A DNA stretch of 64,000 bases. Origin: HGW-17 sp964516435. Lineage in GTDB: Bacteria > Myxococcota_A > Polyangia > HGW-17. Each line of letters begins with the position of its first letter. Position 1 is the first letter of the stretch. The stretch lies in contig CAZEZP010000076.1 in assembly GCA_964516435.1 (NCBI GenBank), positions 9,721 to 73,720 on the forward strand. The letters run 5' to 3'. A program made the translations under genes and the position numbers. This document shows, piece by piece, positions 37,116-45,061 of the stretch. Under the pieces are notes generated by a model. That model was not told the DNA's origin. It ran no database searches and was given only the letters and a program-made list of their open reading frames with translations.

Positions 37116-37307
37116 GAAACACTCCCGGTTTTTCTCCCGCGTGCCGCGGGCGCGCAGAACATAGCATGAAAGCCGTCTTCCGGCAACGCGCAATCGGGTT
37201 TTTCCAGCACGCGTCCGGCACTGGAGAGCCGGAACGTTTCCGGAAAGGCGAAAAAGGGGTGCCGGAAAGTGGGAGTGGCGTCCGGAAAATGGGAAATGGT
37301 TCCTGAT

Positions 37308-37748
37308 AGGTGGGGAAGCGGAACGGCCGTGGGGGAAAGCGGAACGGCCGTGTGGGAAAGCGGAACGGCCGTGTGGGGAAGCGGAACGGCCGTGGGGGAA
37401 AGCGGAACGGCCGTGGGGGAAAGCGGAACGGCCGTGTGGGGAACCGGAACGGCCGAGTGGGAAAGCGGAACGGCCGTGTGGGAAAGCGGAACGGCCATGT
37501 GGGAAAGCGGAACGGCCATGTGGGAAAGCGGAACGGCCGTGTGGGGAACCGGAACGGCCGTGTGGGGAACCGGAACGGCCGTGTGGGAAAGCGGAACGGT
37601 CGTGTGGGAAAGCGGAACGGCCATGTGGGAAAGCGGAACGGCCGTGTGGGAAAGCGGAACGGCCGTGTGGGAAAGCGGAACGGCCGTGGGGGAAAGCGGA
37701 ACGGCCATGTGGGAAAGCGGAACGGCCGTGTGGGGAACCGGAAGGCTT
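37308..37748. repeat. 21-bp minisatellite, about 21 units
   Basis: The unit GTGTGGGAAAGCGGAACGGC plus C repeats without spacers. Units start at 37308 and every 21 bases after that up to 37728. Most differ at only two or three positions (GTGT/ATGT/GTGG at the start, AAGC/AACC in the middle). Because 21 is a multiple of three and the unit has no stop in any frame, all six frames stay open, which produces spurious long reading frames. Diverged units of the same period continue on both sides to about 37237 and 37860. The array separates a lipoprotein gene from the TPR lipoprotein gene on the same strand. Confidence 0.95.
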
Positions 37749-37872
37749 GGGGGGAAATGCGATGGGTCGGTTGGAAAATTCCACCTGCCGGTTGGAAAAT
37801 TCATGCGGCCAGTCGGGAAATGTGATGGGTCGGTCGGAAAGCCGAAACTGGCGTCGGATTCGTTCAAACCAT

Positions 37873-39327
37873 TTATTCCAGCAGGTTGGCGTCGTCGGTG
37901 ACGGGCTTTCCGCCCCTGGTGCGCAGGTTCTTCTCGAATTTCGTCTTCGGGGCGCTCATGCCCAGGCGTTCCTTCAGTTTGGCCAGTTCCGCATCGGTGG
38001 AGCGGATTTTCTCCGCGCGCCGCACGAAGGCGGCCGCCCTGCGGCGATGCTCCAGGGCGCGGTCCATCCGCTCGGCGGCCAGCGCCAGGTGAATCCGGGC
38101 CAGCGCCACCAGGCTCGTGAAGGCTTCCTCGTCTCCCTGTCTGCGCACCACACGCCCGTGCACCGCGGCCGCCTCTTCCAGCCGCCCGGCCTTCTCCTGC
38201 AACTGGGCCAGCGTGAGGAGGAGATCCACGGCATCGGGATTTTCCGAAAGCCGCATGAAGGTTTCATGGGCGGATAGGGCTTTCGTGTACGCCTCTTTCC
38301 GGGCGTGCAGATCACGCAGACGGGCCCAGGCGGCCGCCAAAAACGGGTTGGCGGTGACGGCGGCCTCCAGGTGCTGCAGCGCTTCGGTATCGCGCTGCGC
38401 ATGGAAGTAGATGTGTCCGAGCAGCATGTGGGCTTCGGGGTCGCCAGGCTCCAACTGGAGGGCGGCATTCAGTTCCATCACGGCATCGGAGCGGTTGCCC
38501 AGCCGCAGATGGATCACGCCGCGCAGATAATGAAGGAGCGCGGCATTCGGGTACCTGGGCAGGAGTTTTTCCAGTTCATCCAGCGCGCCTGCGGGCTCCT
38601 CCACCTGCAGCAGCGTGCGGACCCTGTCCAGTTGCGGCAGCAATTCCGGCGGCACACGACGGCTCCACGCCAGGGCGGTCTCCACCAGGCGCCGGGCCGC
38701 GGCGATCCGGGCGAAAGAGGCATCGGCGATCAGGGGACGCAGGGTTTCCACCACTTTGTCGAGCCGGCCGAGCCCCACCAGGCAGCGGGCCATGGCCAGC
38801 CGCACGGCGGACGGTGGGACGGCGGGATCGCTCAGGGCGGATTCCAGAAGGGGCAACGCCTGGTCGAAGCGCTCGTCGAGCAGGTGGATCAAGGCCAGCC
38901 GGTACGCCGGCTCCCGGTCGGCGGACTTCGGGGTGGCGAGCGGCTCCAGGAGGCGTCGCGCCTCGGAGATCTCGTGCCGGTAGAAGTGGAACATGGCCCG
39001 CGCGTAAGGCCCGAACGGCGCTGGAAGGGATAGCGGTTTCCGGGGATTCTCCTCGCCGAGGCGCACGGAGCACAGGGCCGAGTAGCGCAGCCATTCCCAT
39101 GCGGTGGCGCGCCGCCAGGAGGCGATGTTCGAGGTTCGCACTTCTGCGATTCTCTGGCAGGCCGCGCGGTCCCGGCGCATCTGGAACGCGCCTCGTGCGT
39201 CCCGCACGGCGGCTTCCGGAGCCGGGCGCTGGCAGGCGGCCAGCAGCAGGAAGAGGGCGGCACCGATTCGGGCCAGAAGGGATCGTGCCGGAGAAAGCGG
39301 GGATCTCGTGTCGGTTCGGAAAGGCAT
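37873..39327 (-). CDS. TPR-repeat lipoprotein
   Basis: 484 residues from ATG 39327, selected because it gives a signal peptide with lipobox Cys32 (FLLLAAC); upstream in-frame sequence is not protein-like. The body is tetratricopeptide pairs, for example NAALLHYLRGVIHLRLGNRS, PEAHMLLGHIYFHAQRDTEA, DLLLTLAQLQEKAGRLEEAA and HLALAAERMDRALEHRRRAA. A likely outer-membrane scaffold. It is divergent from the cysteine-rich lipoprotein gene at 39518, across a 190-base gap. The 3-prime end abuts the decayed edge of the minisatellite. Confidence 0.82.
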   Translation of the reverse strand: MPFRTDTRSPLSPARSLLARIGAALFLLLAACQRPAPEAAVRDARGAFQMRRDRAACQRIAEVRTSNIASWRRATAWEWLRYSALCSVRLGEENPRKPLSLPAPFGPYARAMFHFYRHEISEARRLLEPLATPKSADREPAYRLALIHLLDERFDQALPLLESALSDPAVPPSAVRLAMARCLVGLGRLDKVVETLRPLIADASFARIAAARRLVETALAWSRRVPPELLPQLDRVRTLLQVEEPAGALDELEKLLPRYPNAALLHYLRGVIHLRLGNRSDAVMELNAALQLEPGDPEAHMLLGHIYFHAQRDTEALQHLEAAVTANPFLAAAWARLRDLHARKEAYTKALSAHETFMRLSENPDAVDLLLTLAQLQEKAGRLEEAAAVHGRVVRRQGDEEAFTSLVALARIHLALAAERMDRALEHRRRAAAFVRRAEKIRSTDAELAKLKERLGMSAPKTKFEKNLRTRGGKPVTDDANLLE

Positions 39328-39465
39328 GGCGGCGGCAGGGGGTGTGAATGAAACTTTACACATCTGACGCGCAAAGGTAACAAAAAGAAGTTTTTTGTGG
39401 TATGGTAAAATGCGAAATCGGCGGTAAATCGAACGCATGCCGTCCGATTCCCCTTGATTTTCGGC

Positions 39466-39482
39466 TTGGCATGCTACTTGCG
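39466..39482 (+). promoter_or_regulatory. Sigma-54-like (-24/-12) promoter
   Basis: TTGGCATG-CTAC-TTGC matches the RpoN consensus TTGGCACG-N4-TTGC with one mismatch. The GG and GC dinucleotides are exactly 12 bases apart. Transcription would begin near 39493, 25 bases before the ATG of the cysteine-rich lipoprotein, whose GGAGG site follows. An enhancer-binding activator site was not identified. Confidence 0.6.
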
Positions 39483-39517
39483 AGATACCGGATGTCATTT
39501 GGACGCGGAGGTTCGCC

Positions 39518-40294
39518 ATGAGACACTCTTTCTTGGTTTTCGTGCTGGGTTCCCTCTTCCTCTTCACCTTGACTGGTTGCCCCGACAGGCGGGAACGCTG
39601 CCACGCCAGTTACTGTGACGATTCTGGCTGCTGGGCGTGCAGTTGCGACTATTGCTGGCCGGTGGACAACGAGCCGTGCGCCAACGGTGTCACGTGCGAT
39701 GACGGCTACGTATGCACCGATTATGGCTGCGCGCACCTGTGCAACTACGATGCGGACTGCGGCGAGGGCGAGGTGTGCCTCGAATCCGGCTACTGCAGCC
39801 CCGAGGAGAGTCCGGAAACACCCTGCGCCACGGATGCCGACTGCGGCAACGGCACCATCTGCGAGCCCGATGCCAGCGGGCAATACGTCTGCGTGCCGGG
39901 CTGCAAGAGCAACGACGAGTGCCCGGAGGGCTTCGTCTGCACGTCCTGCGGTCGCTGCGCCCCCGAGGAGAATCCCGTCTGCGGCGATTCCAAGGTGTTC
40001 TGCTCCACCGACGAGGAGTGCGGCGTGAAGGTGTGCACCGCCGACTACAAGTGCGGGCTCGTGTGCGACGTGAACAATCCGGTGTGCCCCACGGGCCAGA
40101 TCTGCAGCGAGGGCGAATGCATCGACGACCCGGCGCCCGCCAATCCGGAATGCGTGTTCTCCAGCCAGTGCGGCGCGGGCCACGTGTGCATCAACGCCTA
40201 CTGCCATGCCACCTGCACCGACAGTTCCCAGTGCGGCTACGGCGAGTTCTGCGACCTGGGCGTGTGCAAGGCCGACTACCGCCCGCAGTTCTGA
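39518..40294 (+). CDS. Cysteine-rich surface lipoprotein
   Basis: 258 residues with lipobox Cys21 (FTLTGC). The mature chain is almost entirely short cysteine-knot-like modules such as CNYDADCGEGEVCLESGYC, CATDADCGNGTICEPD, CKSNDECPEGFVCTSCGRC and CTDSSQCGYGEFCDLGVC. The repeated pattern CxxDxDCGxGxxC resembles TIL/dickkopf-like or granulin-like disulfide modules common in myxobacterial lipoproteins. Folding would need periplasmic disulfide formation. GGAGG lies before the ATG, and a sigma-54-type promoter lies upstream, so expression is probably conditional. Function unknown; adhesion or ligand binding is plausible. Confidence 0.82.
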   Translation: MRHSFLVFVLGSLFLFTLTGCPDRRERCHASYCDDSGCWACSCDYCWPVDNEPCANGVTCDDGYVCTDYGCAHLCNYDADCGEGEVCLESGYCSPEESPETPCATDADCGNGTICEPDASGQYVCVPGCKSNDECPEGFVCTSCGRCAPEENPVCGDSKVFCSTDEECGVKVCTADYKCGLVCDVNNPVCPTGQICSEGECIDDPAPANPECVFSSQCGAGHVCINAYCHATCTDSSQCGYGEFCDLGVCKADYRPQF

Positions 40295-40399
40295 TGTTTC
40301 CCGTCTGATTCATCTCCTGAATTTCTCCTTCGGAATCGCTACCGCCGGCTTTTCGAAATTCCCTCCGTCATCCCCTGCACGTCCTCCCGGGTTCATGAC

Positions 40400-40429
40400 G
40401 CCGGGAGCGGGAACAGAGCCGGTCGCGCT
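40400..40429. repeat. 30-bp direct repeat, copy 1
   Basis: CGCCGGGAGCGGGAACAGAG followed by CCGGTCGCGC is identical to positions 40473-40502, 73 bases downstream. Possibly an interspersed repeat family member or a regulatory pair. Confidence 0.85.
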
Positions 40430-40472
40430 TGCCGATGCCCACCTGCCACTGCATGGATTTCCCGCCGGTTGC

Positions 40473-40502
40473 GCCGGGAGCGGGAACAGAGCCGGTCGCG
40501 CG
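40473..40502. repeat. 30-bp direct repeat, copy 2
   Basis: Exact second copy of 40400-40429. It lies 124 bases before the start of the PhaR-type regulator gene. Confidence 0.85.
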
Positions 40503-40625
40503 GGTTTCCGGTTTTTTTGCGATGCGGACTGCATCCGGCATGCGTCCAGCGTGTCGTTTTCCATGCCCGTTCGTCGGGTTTTGTGATACAAAGGCGTGCC
40601 TGCGTTCGACAGGAATGGTGCTGCC

Positions 40626-41147
40626 ATGTCCAACGAAACCGGAGACATCAAGGCCCCCCGCCTCATCAAGCGCTATCCGAACCGCAAGCTCTACGATACG
40701 GAGGAGAGCCGGTACATCACGCTGCGCACCCTTTCGGAACTGATCCGGTCCGGCGAGGAGGTGCAGATCGTGGACAACATTTCGGGCGCCGACATCACGC
40801 ACGAGATTCTGCTGCAGATCATCCGTACCGACGAGCGCAAGTGGAGCCTGTTCCCGATTTCGTCCCTGGTGGCGCTCATCCGGGGAGGGAATGCGCTCTC
40901 GAACATGCGCTCCGAAATCGACGCCCGCATGCAGGGAATTTCCGAGAAGGCCGACGTGCGCGTTCTTCTGGATTCCTTCCTGGCGCGCTTCGAGGAGTGG
41001 CAGTCGCGCGTGGAGAAGCAGATCCAGGCCCTCTGGGAAGTGCCGCACAACCTCGTGAACAAGGAACTGGAGGGCTTGCGGGAACGCATCGCCCAACTGG
41101 AGAAGAAGGTGGCCGATCTCAAGAAGGGAGAACGCGACAGGAAATGA
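40626..41147 (+). CDS. PhaR-type (PHB_acc_N) DNA-binding regulator
   Basis: 173 residues from ATG 40626. The first 65 residues carry the polyhydroxyalkanoate synthesis regulator DNA-binding signature RLIKRYPNRKLYDTEESRY, then ITLRTLSELIRSGEEVQIVD and the DITHEILLQII helix. The C-terminus is a coiled coil (LEGLRERIAQLEKKVADLKK) that could oligomerise. In Ralstonia and relatives PhaR represses phasin genes and senses polymer granules. No PHA synthase or phasin gene is nearby, so the target here is open. Its stop overlaps the phosphatase start (ATGA), so it is coupled to signalling functions. Confidence 0.85.
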   Translation: MSNETGDIKAPRLIKRYPNRKLYDTEESRYITLRTLSELIRSGEEVQIVDNISGADITHEILLQIIRTDERKWSLFPISSLVALIRGGNALSNMRSEIDARMQGISEKADVRVLLDSFLARFEEWQSRVEKQIQALWEVPHNLVNKELEGLRERIAQLEKKVADLKKGERDRK

Positions 41148-42391
41148 CGCGGGACGAGACCGTGCTGGAACAGGAAAAAACCATGCGTTTTCAACTGGAA
41201 TCGGCTGTGAGCAAACGGCAGATCAACGACATCCACGCGCCGGAGCGCAACCATCCGATCCATGACGCGGCGTCTGCCTTCAGTTATCGCGACGGCGACG
41301 ACGACTGGTCGGTGGTGGTCACGCTCGACGGGGTGTCCGAATCCAAGAGCGCTGACGAGGACACCGTGCAGGTGAGCCGCGAACTGGCGTGGGATCTGGA
41401 AGTCTTCTGCCGCGACCAGAAACCCCGCGAAATCCACCGCATCGCACAGTGGTTTGCGGATTCCGTCTCCAATCCGGCCTATCAGGGAAAGGGCGCGACC
41501 ACCATCTCGCTTCTGCGTTTCCACCACCAGACGGGGGCCATCGACGGCCTCTCCGTGGGAGACAGCCCGGCGCTTCTGGCCGTGCGCACGAAGGCCGGCG
41601 AGCCGCCCCGGGCCCAGGTCCTCACGCCGCTGCACATCGTGGCCAACGATCCGGGGGCCATCACGCGCCAGTGGCGTTACGGCCTGAAACTGGAGGTGAC
41701 CGTGTTCGAGTGCGGCCTTCCGCAGCCTGCGCATCAGGTGTACCTGGTCACCATGAGCGACGGCTACACCAAACTCTCGGATCGCGACACGCTCCGGCTC
41801 ATGCACGACGACCTGCTGGATGCCACGGCCGCAGAATTTTTCCCCTACTTCACGAAGGTGTATCCGCCGCAGGCCATCCTGGAGAAATATCCGCGCCTGC
41901 AGCCGGATGCCGACGGTGCGGTCCCGTATTACCGCCTCGCGGAATGCGAGGGCATCTGGGACGCCCTGGCCGGCGTGTACGAGACCGCCGACGAGGCCAC
42001 GCGCCAGCAGATGGCCATCGTGGATTTCGACGTGGATCTGCTGTACCTGTATTACCGCAATCCCGAGGAGGCCGCGCGCCAGTTGGGCGTGCCCCGCGAA
42101 GAGATCGAGCATTCCTGCCATCCGGCGCTCTCCTGGATGCGCCACGCGGAATACAACCCCGCCAAGGACGAACGCGAACTGGAAGGCTACCTGCGGGAAT
42201 ACGTGCAGGCCACCGTGTTCACGCAGGGTTTTCTCGACATCATCACCGACGTGCGTTCCGCGGCCTTCGACAGGCCTTCCCTGCAGAAGCGCCTGCGGGA
42301 CTTCGTCGAGGGGCTCGATCCCATCGGCGACGATTTCTCCATCGCCCTGCTGGAAGTGAACGTGTTTTCCGGCGCCGGAGGTGCTCCTTGA
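41144..42391 (+). CDS. PP2C-like (PPM) protein phosphatase-domain protein
   Basis: 415 residues. It begins in ATGA overlap with the regulator gene. PPM-type motifs in order are WSVVVTLDGVSES (metal Asp), KGATTISLLRFH, IDGLSVGDSPALL, VYLVTMSDGYTKL and, at the C-terminus, DDFSIALLEV. This is the arrangement of Mn-dependent serine/threonine phosphatases. About 150 helical residues are inserted between the SDG and DD motifs. The first canonical DG is present as LDGVS. It probably dephosphorylates a Ser/Thr-phosphorylated partner, possibly the coupled PhaR-type protein (inference). The TTGA overlap with the next gene makes this a three-gene operon. Confidence 0.78.
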   Translation: MTRDETVLEQEKTMRFQLESAVSKRQINDIHAPERNHPIHDAASAFSYRDGDDDWSVVVTLDGVSESKSADEDTVQVSRELAWDLEVFCRDQKPREIHRIAQWFADSVSNPAYQGKGATTISLLRFHHQTGAIDGLSVGDSPALLAVRTKAGEPPRAQVLTPLHIVANDPGAITRQWRYGLKLEVTVFECGLPQPAHQVYLVTMSDGYTKLSDRDTLRLMHDDLLDATAAEFFPYFTKVYPPQAILEKYPRLQPDADGAVPYYRLAECEGIWDALAGVYETADEATRQQMAIVDFDVDLLYLYYRNPEEAARQLGVPREEIEHSCHPALSWMRHAEYNPAKDERELEGYLREYVQATVFTQGFLDIITDVRSAAFDRPSLQKRLRDFVEGLDPIGDDFSIALLEVNVFSGAGGAP

Positions 42392-42936
42392 GTCCGCTCG
42401 TGACCGGCCGCGGCGACGGCGGCGTATCCGATTCACGCGACGGACGGCGCATTCCCAAGAGCGATCCGCGCCTGGAAGCCGTGGGCACGGTGGACGAACT
42501 TTCCTGCTTCGCCGGCCTGCTGCGCACCCACATGATGGCGAAGTGGCCGGACCGGGCCGTGCAGGTGCTGGAAATCCAGCAGGATCTCTACCGGCTCAAC
42601 GCCGAACTGGCCACCGTGGATCCGTCACGGCTCGCCAGCCTGCGGCTTCTGGGTCCCGGCGATGTCAAAAAGTTGGAGCGATGGATTTCGGGACTGGAGT
42701 CGCAGGTGGAACCGCCAAAGGCGTTCGTGCTTCCGGGCGGCGGCAATCCGGCCTCGGCGTCGGCCGACGTGTGCCGGGCCGTCTGCCGGCGGGCCGAGCG
42801 CCGTGTCGCCCGTTTCCTGTCCGTGCAGGCGACGGCCGATGGCGACACGTCCATTTTGGTGTACCTCAACCGCCTGTCCGATTATTTCTTCGCGCTCGCG
42901 CTCTTTCTGGCGGATACCCGCGATCTGGCCGGCTGA
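42388..42936 (+). CDS. Cob(I)yrinic acid a,c-diamide adenosyltransferase, PduO type
   Basis: 182 residues from TTG 42388, which overlaps the phosphatase stop and has GGAGG six bases upstream; GTG 42400 is an alternative. Family motifs are TGRGDGGVSDSRDGRRIPKS (ATP site), AVGTVDEL, FVLPGGGNPASA, RRAERRVARF and LVYLNRLSDYFFALA. The enzyme transfers the adenosyl group of ATP to cob(I)alamin, making coenzyme B12 in the cytoplasm. It is followed by a probable terminator. Its link to a PhaR-type regulator and a phosphatase is unusual and gives no direct pathway clue. Confidence 0.92.
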   Translation: MSPLVTGRGDGGVSDSRDGRRIPKSDPRLEAVGTVDELSCFAGLLRTHMMAKWPDRAVQVLEIQQDLYRLNAELATVDPSRLASLRLLGPGDVKKLERWISGLESQVEPPKAFVLPGGGNPASASADVCRAVCRRAERRVARFLSVQATADGDTSILVYLNRLSDYFFALALFLADTRDLAG

Positions 42937-42942
42937 CGGCGA

Positions 42943-42982
42943 ACACCTCCCTTCCAGCCGGGAGGTGTCTCCAAACCTTTTT
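42943..42982 (+). terminator. Probable Rho-independent terminator
   Basis: A perfect 9-bp stem (42943-42951 pairing with 42960-42968) encloses an 8-base loop. A T5 tract follows nine bases later (42978-42982), and the stem starts seven bases after the adenosyltransferase stop. The gap between stem and T tract is longer than ideal. Confidence 0.55.
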
Positions 42983-43039
42983 CAAACTTTTCAATTTTCA
43001 TTTTTGTGACAAGATATCATCTGCGATCGGGAGAGGACC

Positions 43040-45061
43040 ATGCGCATTTCCATCTTGACGTCATTGCTTCTGGGATGGCTCTTCTTGTTTTGTTCCTGTT
43101 CCTCGAAATCCGGCTCCAAGACGCCTCCGGATGCGGGCGTGCCGGTGGACCCCGTGGAGGGGGAATGGATCCAGCATGCGCACGATGCCCAGCGCACCAG
43201 TTACACCACGCACGTGGTGGCGCCGCCGTGGCGTCTGAAGTGGATGTATTTCAACGAGCGCGTGCCGGAGGGCGACCCCGGGCTTCCCCGCAACGTGCAG
43301 CCCGTCACGGGAGATGGCCGGGTGTATCTGGCGCTGGGACGCTGGGGGGTGATCGCGCTTCGGGAAGAGGATGGTTCCACGGCCTGGGAAAACGGTTCGC
43401 TGGAAGGATCCGCCGCGGCCACGCCTGCCTTCGATGCCGCCACGGGGTCGCTGTTCGTGACCACCACGGCCGGGCGGCTCTATCAACTGCATGCCCGCAC
43501 CGGGGAGATTCTGCGCAGTTACGCGTTTTCGCCGCCGCAACAGCGAATCGCCCACATCGACGGCGTCGCGGAAGGGGTGGTGGGCGCCCTGGAGCGCGCC
43601 GGCTTTTCCTTCGCCCCGCTGCTGCTCGAGGATGCGGTCGTCGTTTCGGCGAAAGAAGAGGTGATCGCCCTGTCGACGCGGGATCTGGCCGTGAAATGGA
43701 CGTATGCGGCGGAATCGGACGTGCAGACGCCCGGCGCCTTTTCTCCGGCCGCCAATGCCGTGGTGGTGGCCACGCGCGATCTGCACGTGCACGCCATCGA
43801 TGCCGCCAATGGCTCCCGCCGCTGGCGCGTGAAGCCGTATGCTGTGGAAAATCCTTCCGTGGATACGGAATACCTGTTCTCCTGGCCGGTGATCGCCGAG
43901 CAGCACGGACTCGTGCTCATGCGCATCCGGCACGCCTGGCAGTTGAGCGTCCGGCAGTGGCCGGCAACGCTTTCCGCGATGCGGGATCTGCTCGCGCAGA
44001 ACCCCGAACTGGAGACCGTGGCCGCCCTGCGGCTTTCCGATGGTTCAAAAGCCTTCACCGCGCTGGTGGGCAACGGCGGCTATGGCGACGGCGACTACAT
44101 GCCCATGGGGTCCCCGCCCGTCATCAAGCGGGATGGCGTGCACGAGGTGGCCTACACCATCATTCGCGGCCGGGATGTCCACGACTGGCGCTGGGATTCG
44201 AACTTCGGCGAGATGGTGCTCGACGACCAGACCGTTCCCGGGCTGGAGGCGGGCGACGTGCGGTTCATCTACTACGATCCTTCCGGTGGGGATACGCCAT
44301 GGCCGGAGCCTTTCCTGCTCACCGATGAGCAGCCGTTCGTCACCATGGCCGGAAATTACTTGTTTGGCGCTCACTGGGCGGCCGGCCATGCCATGGAGAT
44401 CACCGGCCGTTCGGCGCAGGTGGGCAGTTACCAGAATCCGATTCCGACCCGGCCGCTACCCCAGATCGTCGAATCCAGCACGACCTGCCAGAACGATGCC
44501 CATTTCTGCGATGTCCCCCTGGAAACCGACCCGCCGGGCCGTGTGTATGGTCCCAATGGCTTCTATATCCGCTACGGTGCGGGCGCGTTCTACGACCGGC
44601 ACTGGAGCGAGTACGCCACCTGGGTCGTCAGCAACGATACGGTGTATTTTCGCAGTTGCTCCGGCACGCTGGTAGCGCTCGAGCACGATGATGGAGCCGC
44701 GAAGAAGTCCGGCCGCAGTTTGCCAGAGTGGGCCGTTTCGGCTGCGCCGGAAGGTGGTGAAACGGAGATCGACTGGACGGATGCGCGCCGGCACGCGGGC
44801 AGGATGGTGCGCACGCACGCCCGGGTGGCCAAGGTGATCCGCAACGGGAAGCAGGTCTACTGGGCGTTTCGGACGCCGCACCGCGGCTCGCTCATGGCTA
44901 TTCTGTCCGTGCAGATGGATGCCGCCCTGGATGTGCGTCCCGGAACGCTCGTGCACCTGCGTGGCCCCCTGACCTGGTACCAGGGGGATCCTGTGATGGA
45001 TTTGCGGAACCCGCAGGCTTTCTTCCACATCGAGAGGGGCGGGGATCATGCGGAAAAGTGA
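43040..45061 (+). CDS. Large PQQ-like beta-propeller lipoprotein with OB-fold-like tail
   Basis: 673 residues with lipobox Cys20 (LFLFCSC). After a short tether, residues about 40-290 read as PQQ-type blades (GRVYLALGRWGVIALREEDG, GSLFVTTTAGRLYQLHARTG, EVIALSTRDLAVKWTYAAES). A long beta region follows. The last 110 residues resemble an OB-fold nucleic-acid or sugar-binding domain (GRMVRTHARVAKVIRNGKQV, LVHLRGPLTWYQGDPVMDLR). GGGAGAGG precedes the ATG. It overlaps the next lipoprotein gene by 14 bases, indicating an operon pair at the cell surface. Ligand unknown. Confidence 0.8.
   Translation: MRISILTSLLLGWLFLFCSCSSKSGSKTPPDAGVPVDPVEGEWIQHAHDAQRTSYTTHVVAPPWRLKWMYFNERVPEGDPGLPRNVQPVTGDGRVYLALGRWGVIALREEDGSTAWENGSLEGSAAATPAFDAATGSLFVTTTAGRLYQLHARTGEILRSYAFSPPQQRIAHIDGVAEGVVGALERAGFSFAPLLLEDAVVVSAKEEVIALSTRDLAVKWTYAAESDVQTPGAFSPAANAVVVATRDLHVHAIDAANGSRRWRVKPYAVENPSVDTEYLFSWPVIAEQHGLVLMRIRHAWQLSVRQWPATLSAMRDLLAQNPELETVAALRLSDGSKAFTALVGNGGYGDGDYMPMGSPPVIKRDGVHEVAYTIIRGRDVHDWRWDSNFGEMVLDDQTVPGLEAGDVRFIYYDPSGGDTPWPEPFLLTDEQPFVTMAGNYLFGAHWAAGHAMEITGRSAQVGSYQNPIPTRPLPQIVESSTTCQNDAHFCDVPLETDPPGRVYGPNGFYIRYGAGAFYDRHWSEYATWVVSNDTVYFRSCSGTLVALEHDDGAAKKSGRSLPEWAVSAAPEGGETEIDWTDARRHAGRMVRTHARVAKVIRNGKQVYWAFRTPHRGSLMAILSVQMDAALDVRPGTLVHLRGPLTWYQGDPVMDLRNPQAFFHIERGGDHAEK

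Larger units (their letters stand above)
40295..40625. other. Intergenic region with direct repeats
   Basis: 331 bases without a supported gene. The only marked structure is a 30-base direct repeat (separate entries). Reading frames across it are shadows of the GC-rich composition. It should contain the promoter of the following operon, but no consensus was recognised. Confidence 0.5.

Noticed and set aside
37308..37748. CRISPR array
   Set aside because: Units are contiguous and near-identical with no unique spacers, and no cas genes are nearby.
37269..37901. Heptapeptide-repeat proteins encoded by the minisatellite on either strand
   Set aside because: The 21-bp unit has no stop in any frame, so open frames are expected by construction. 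None has a signal peptide or convincing start, and one overlaps the end of a real gene.
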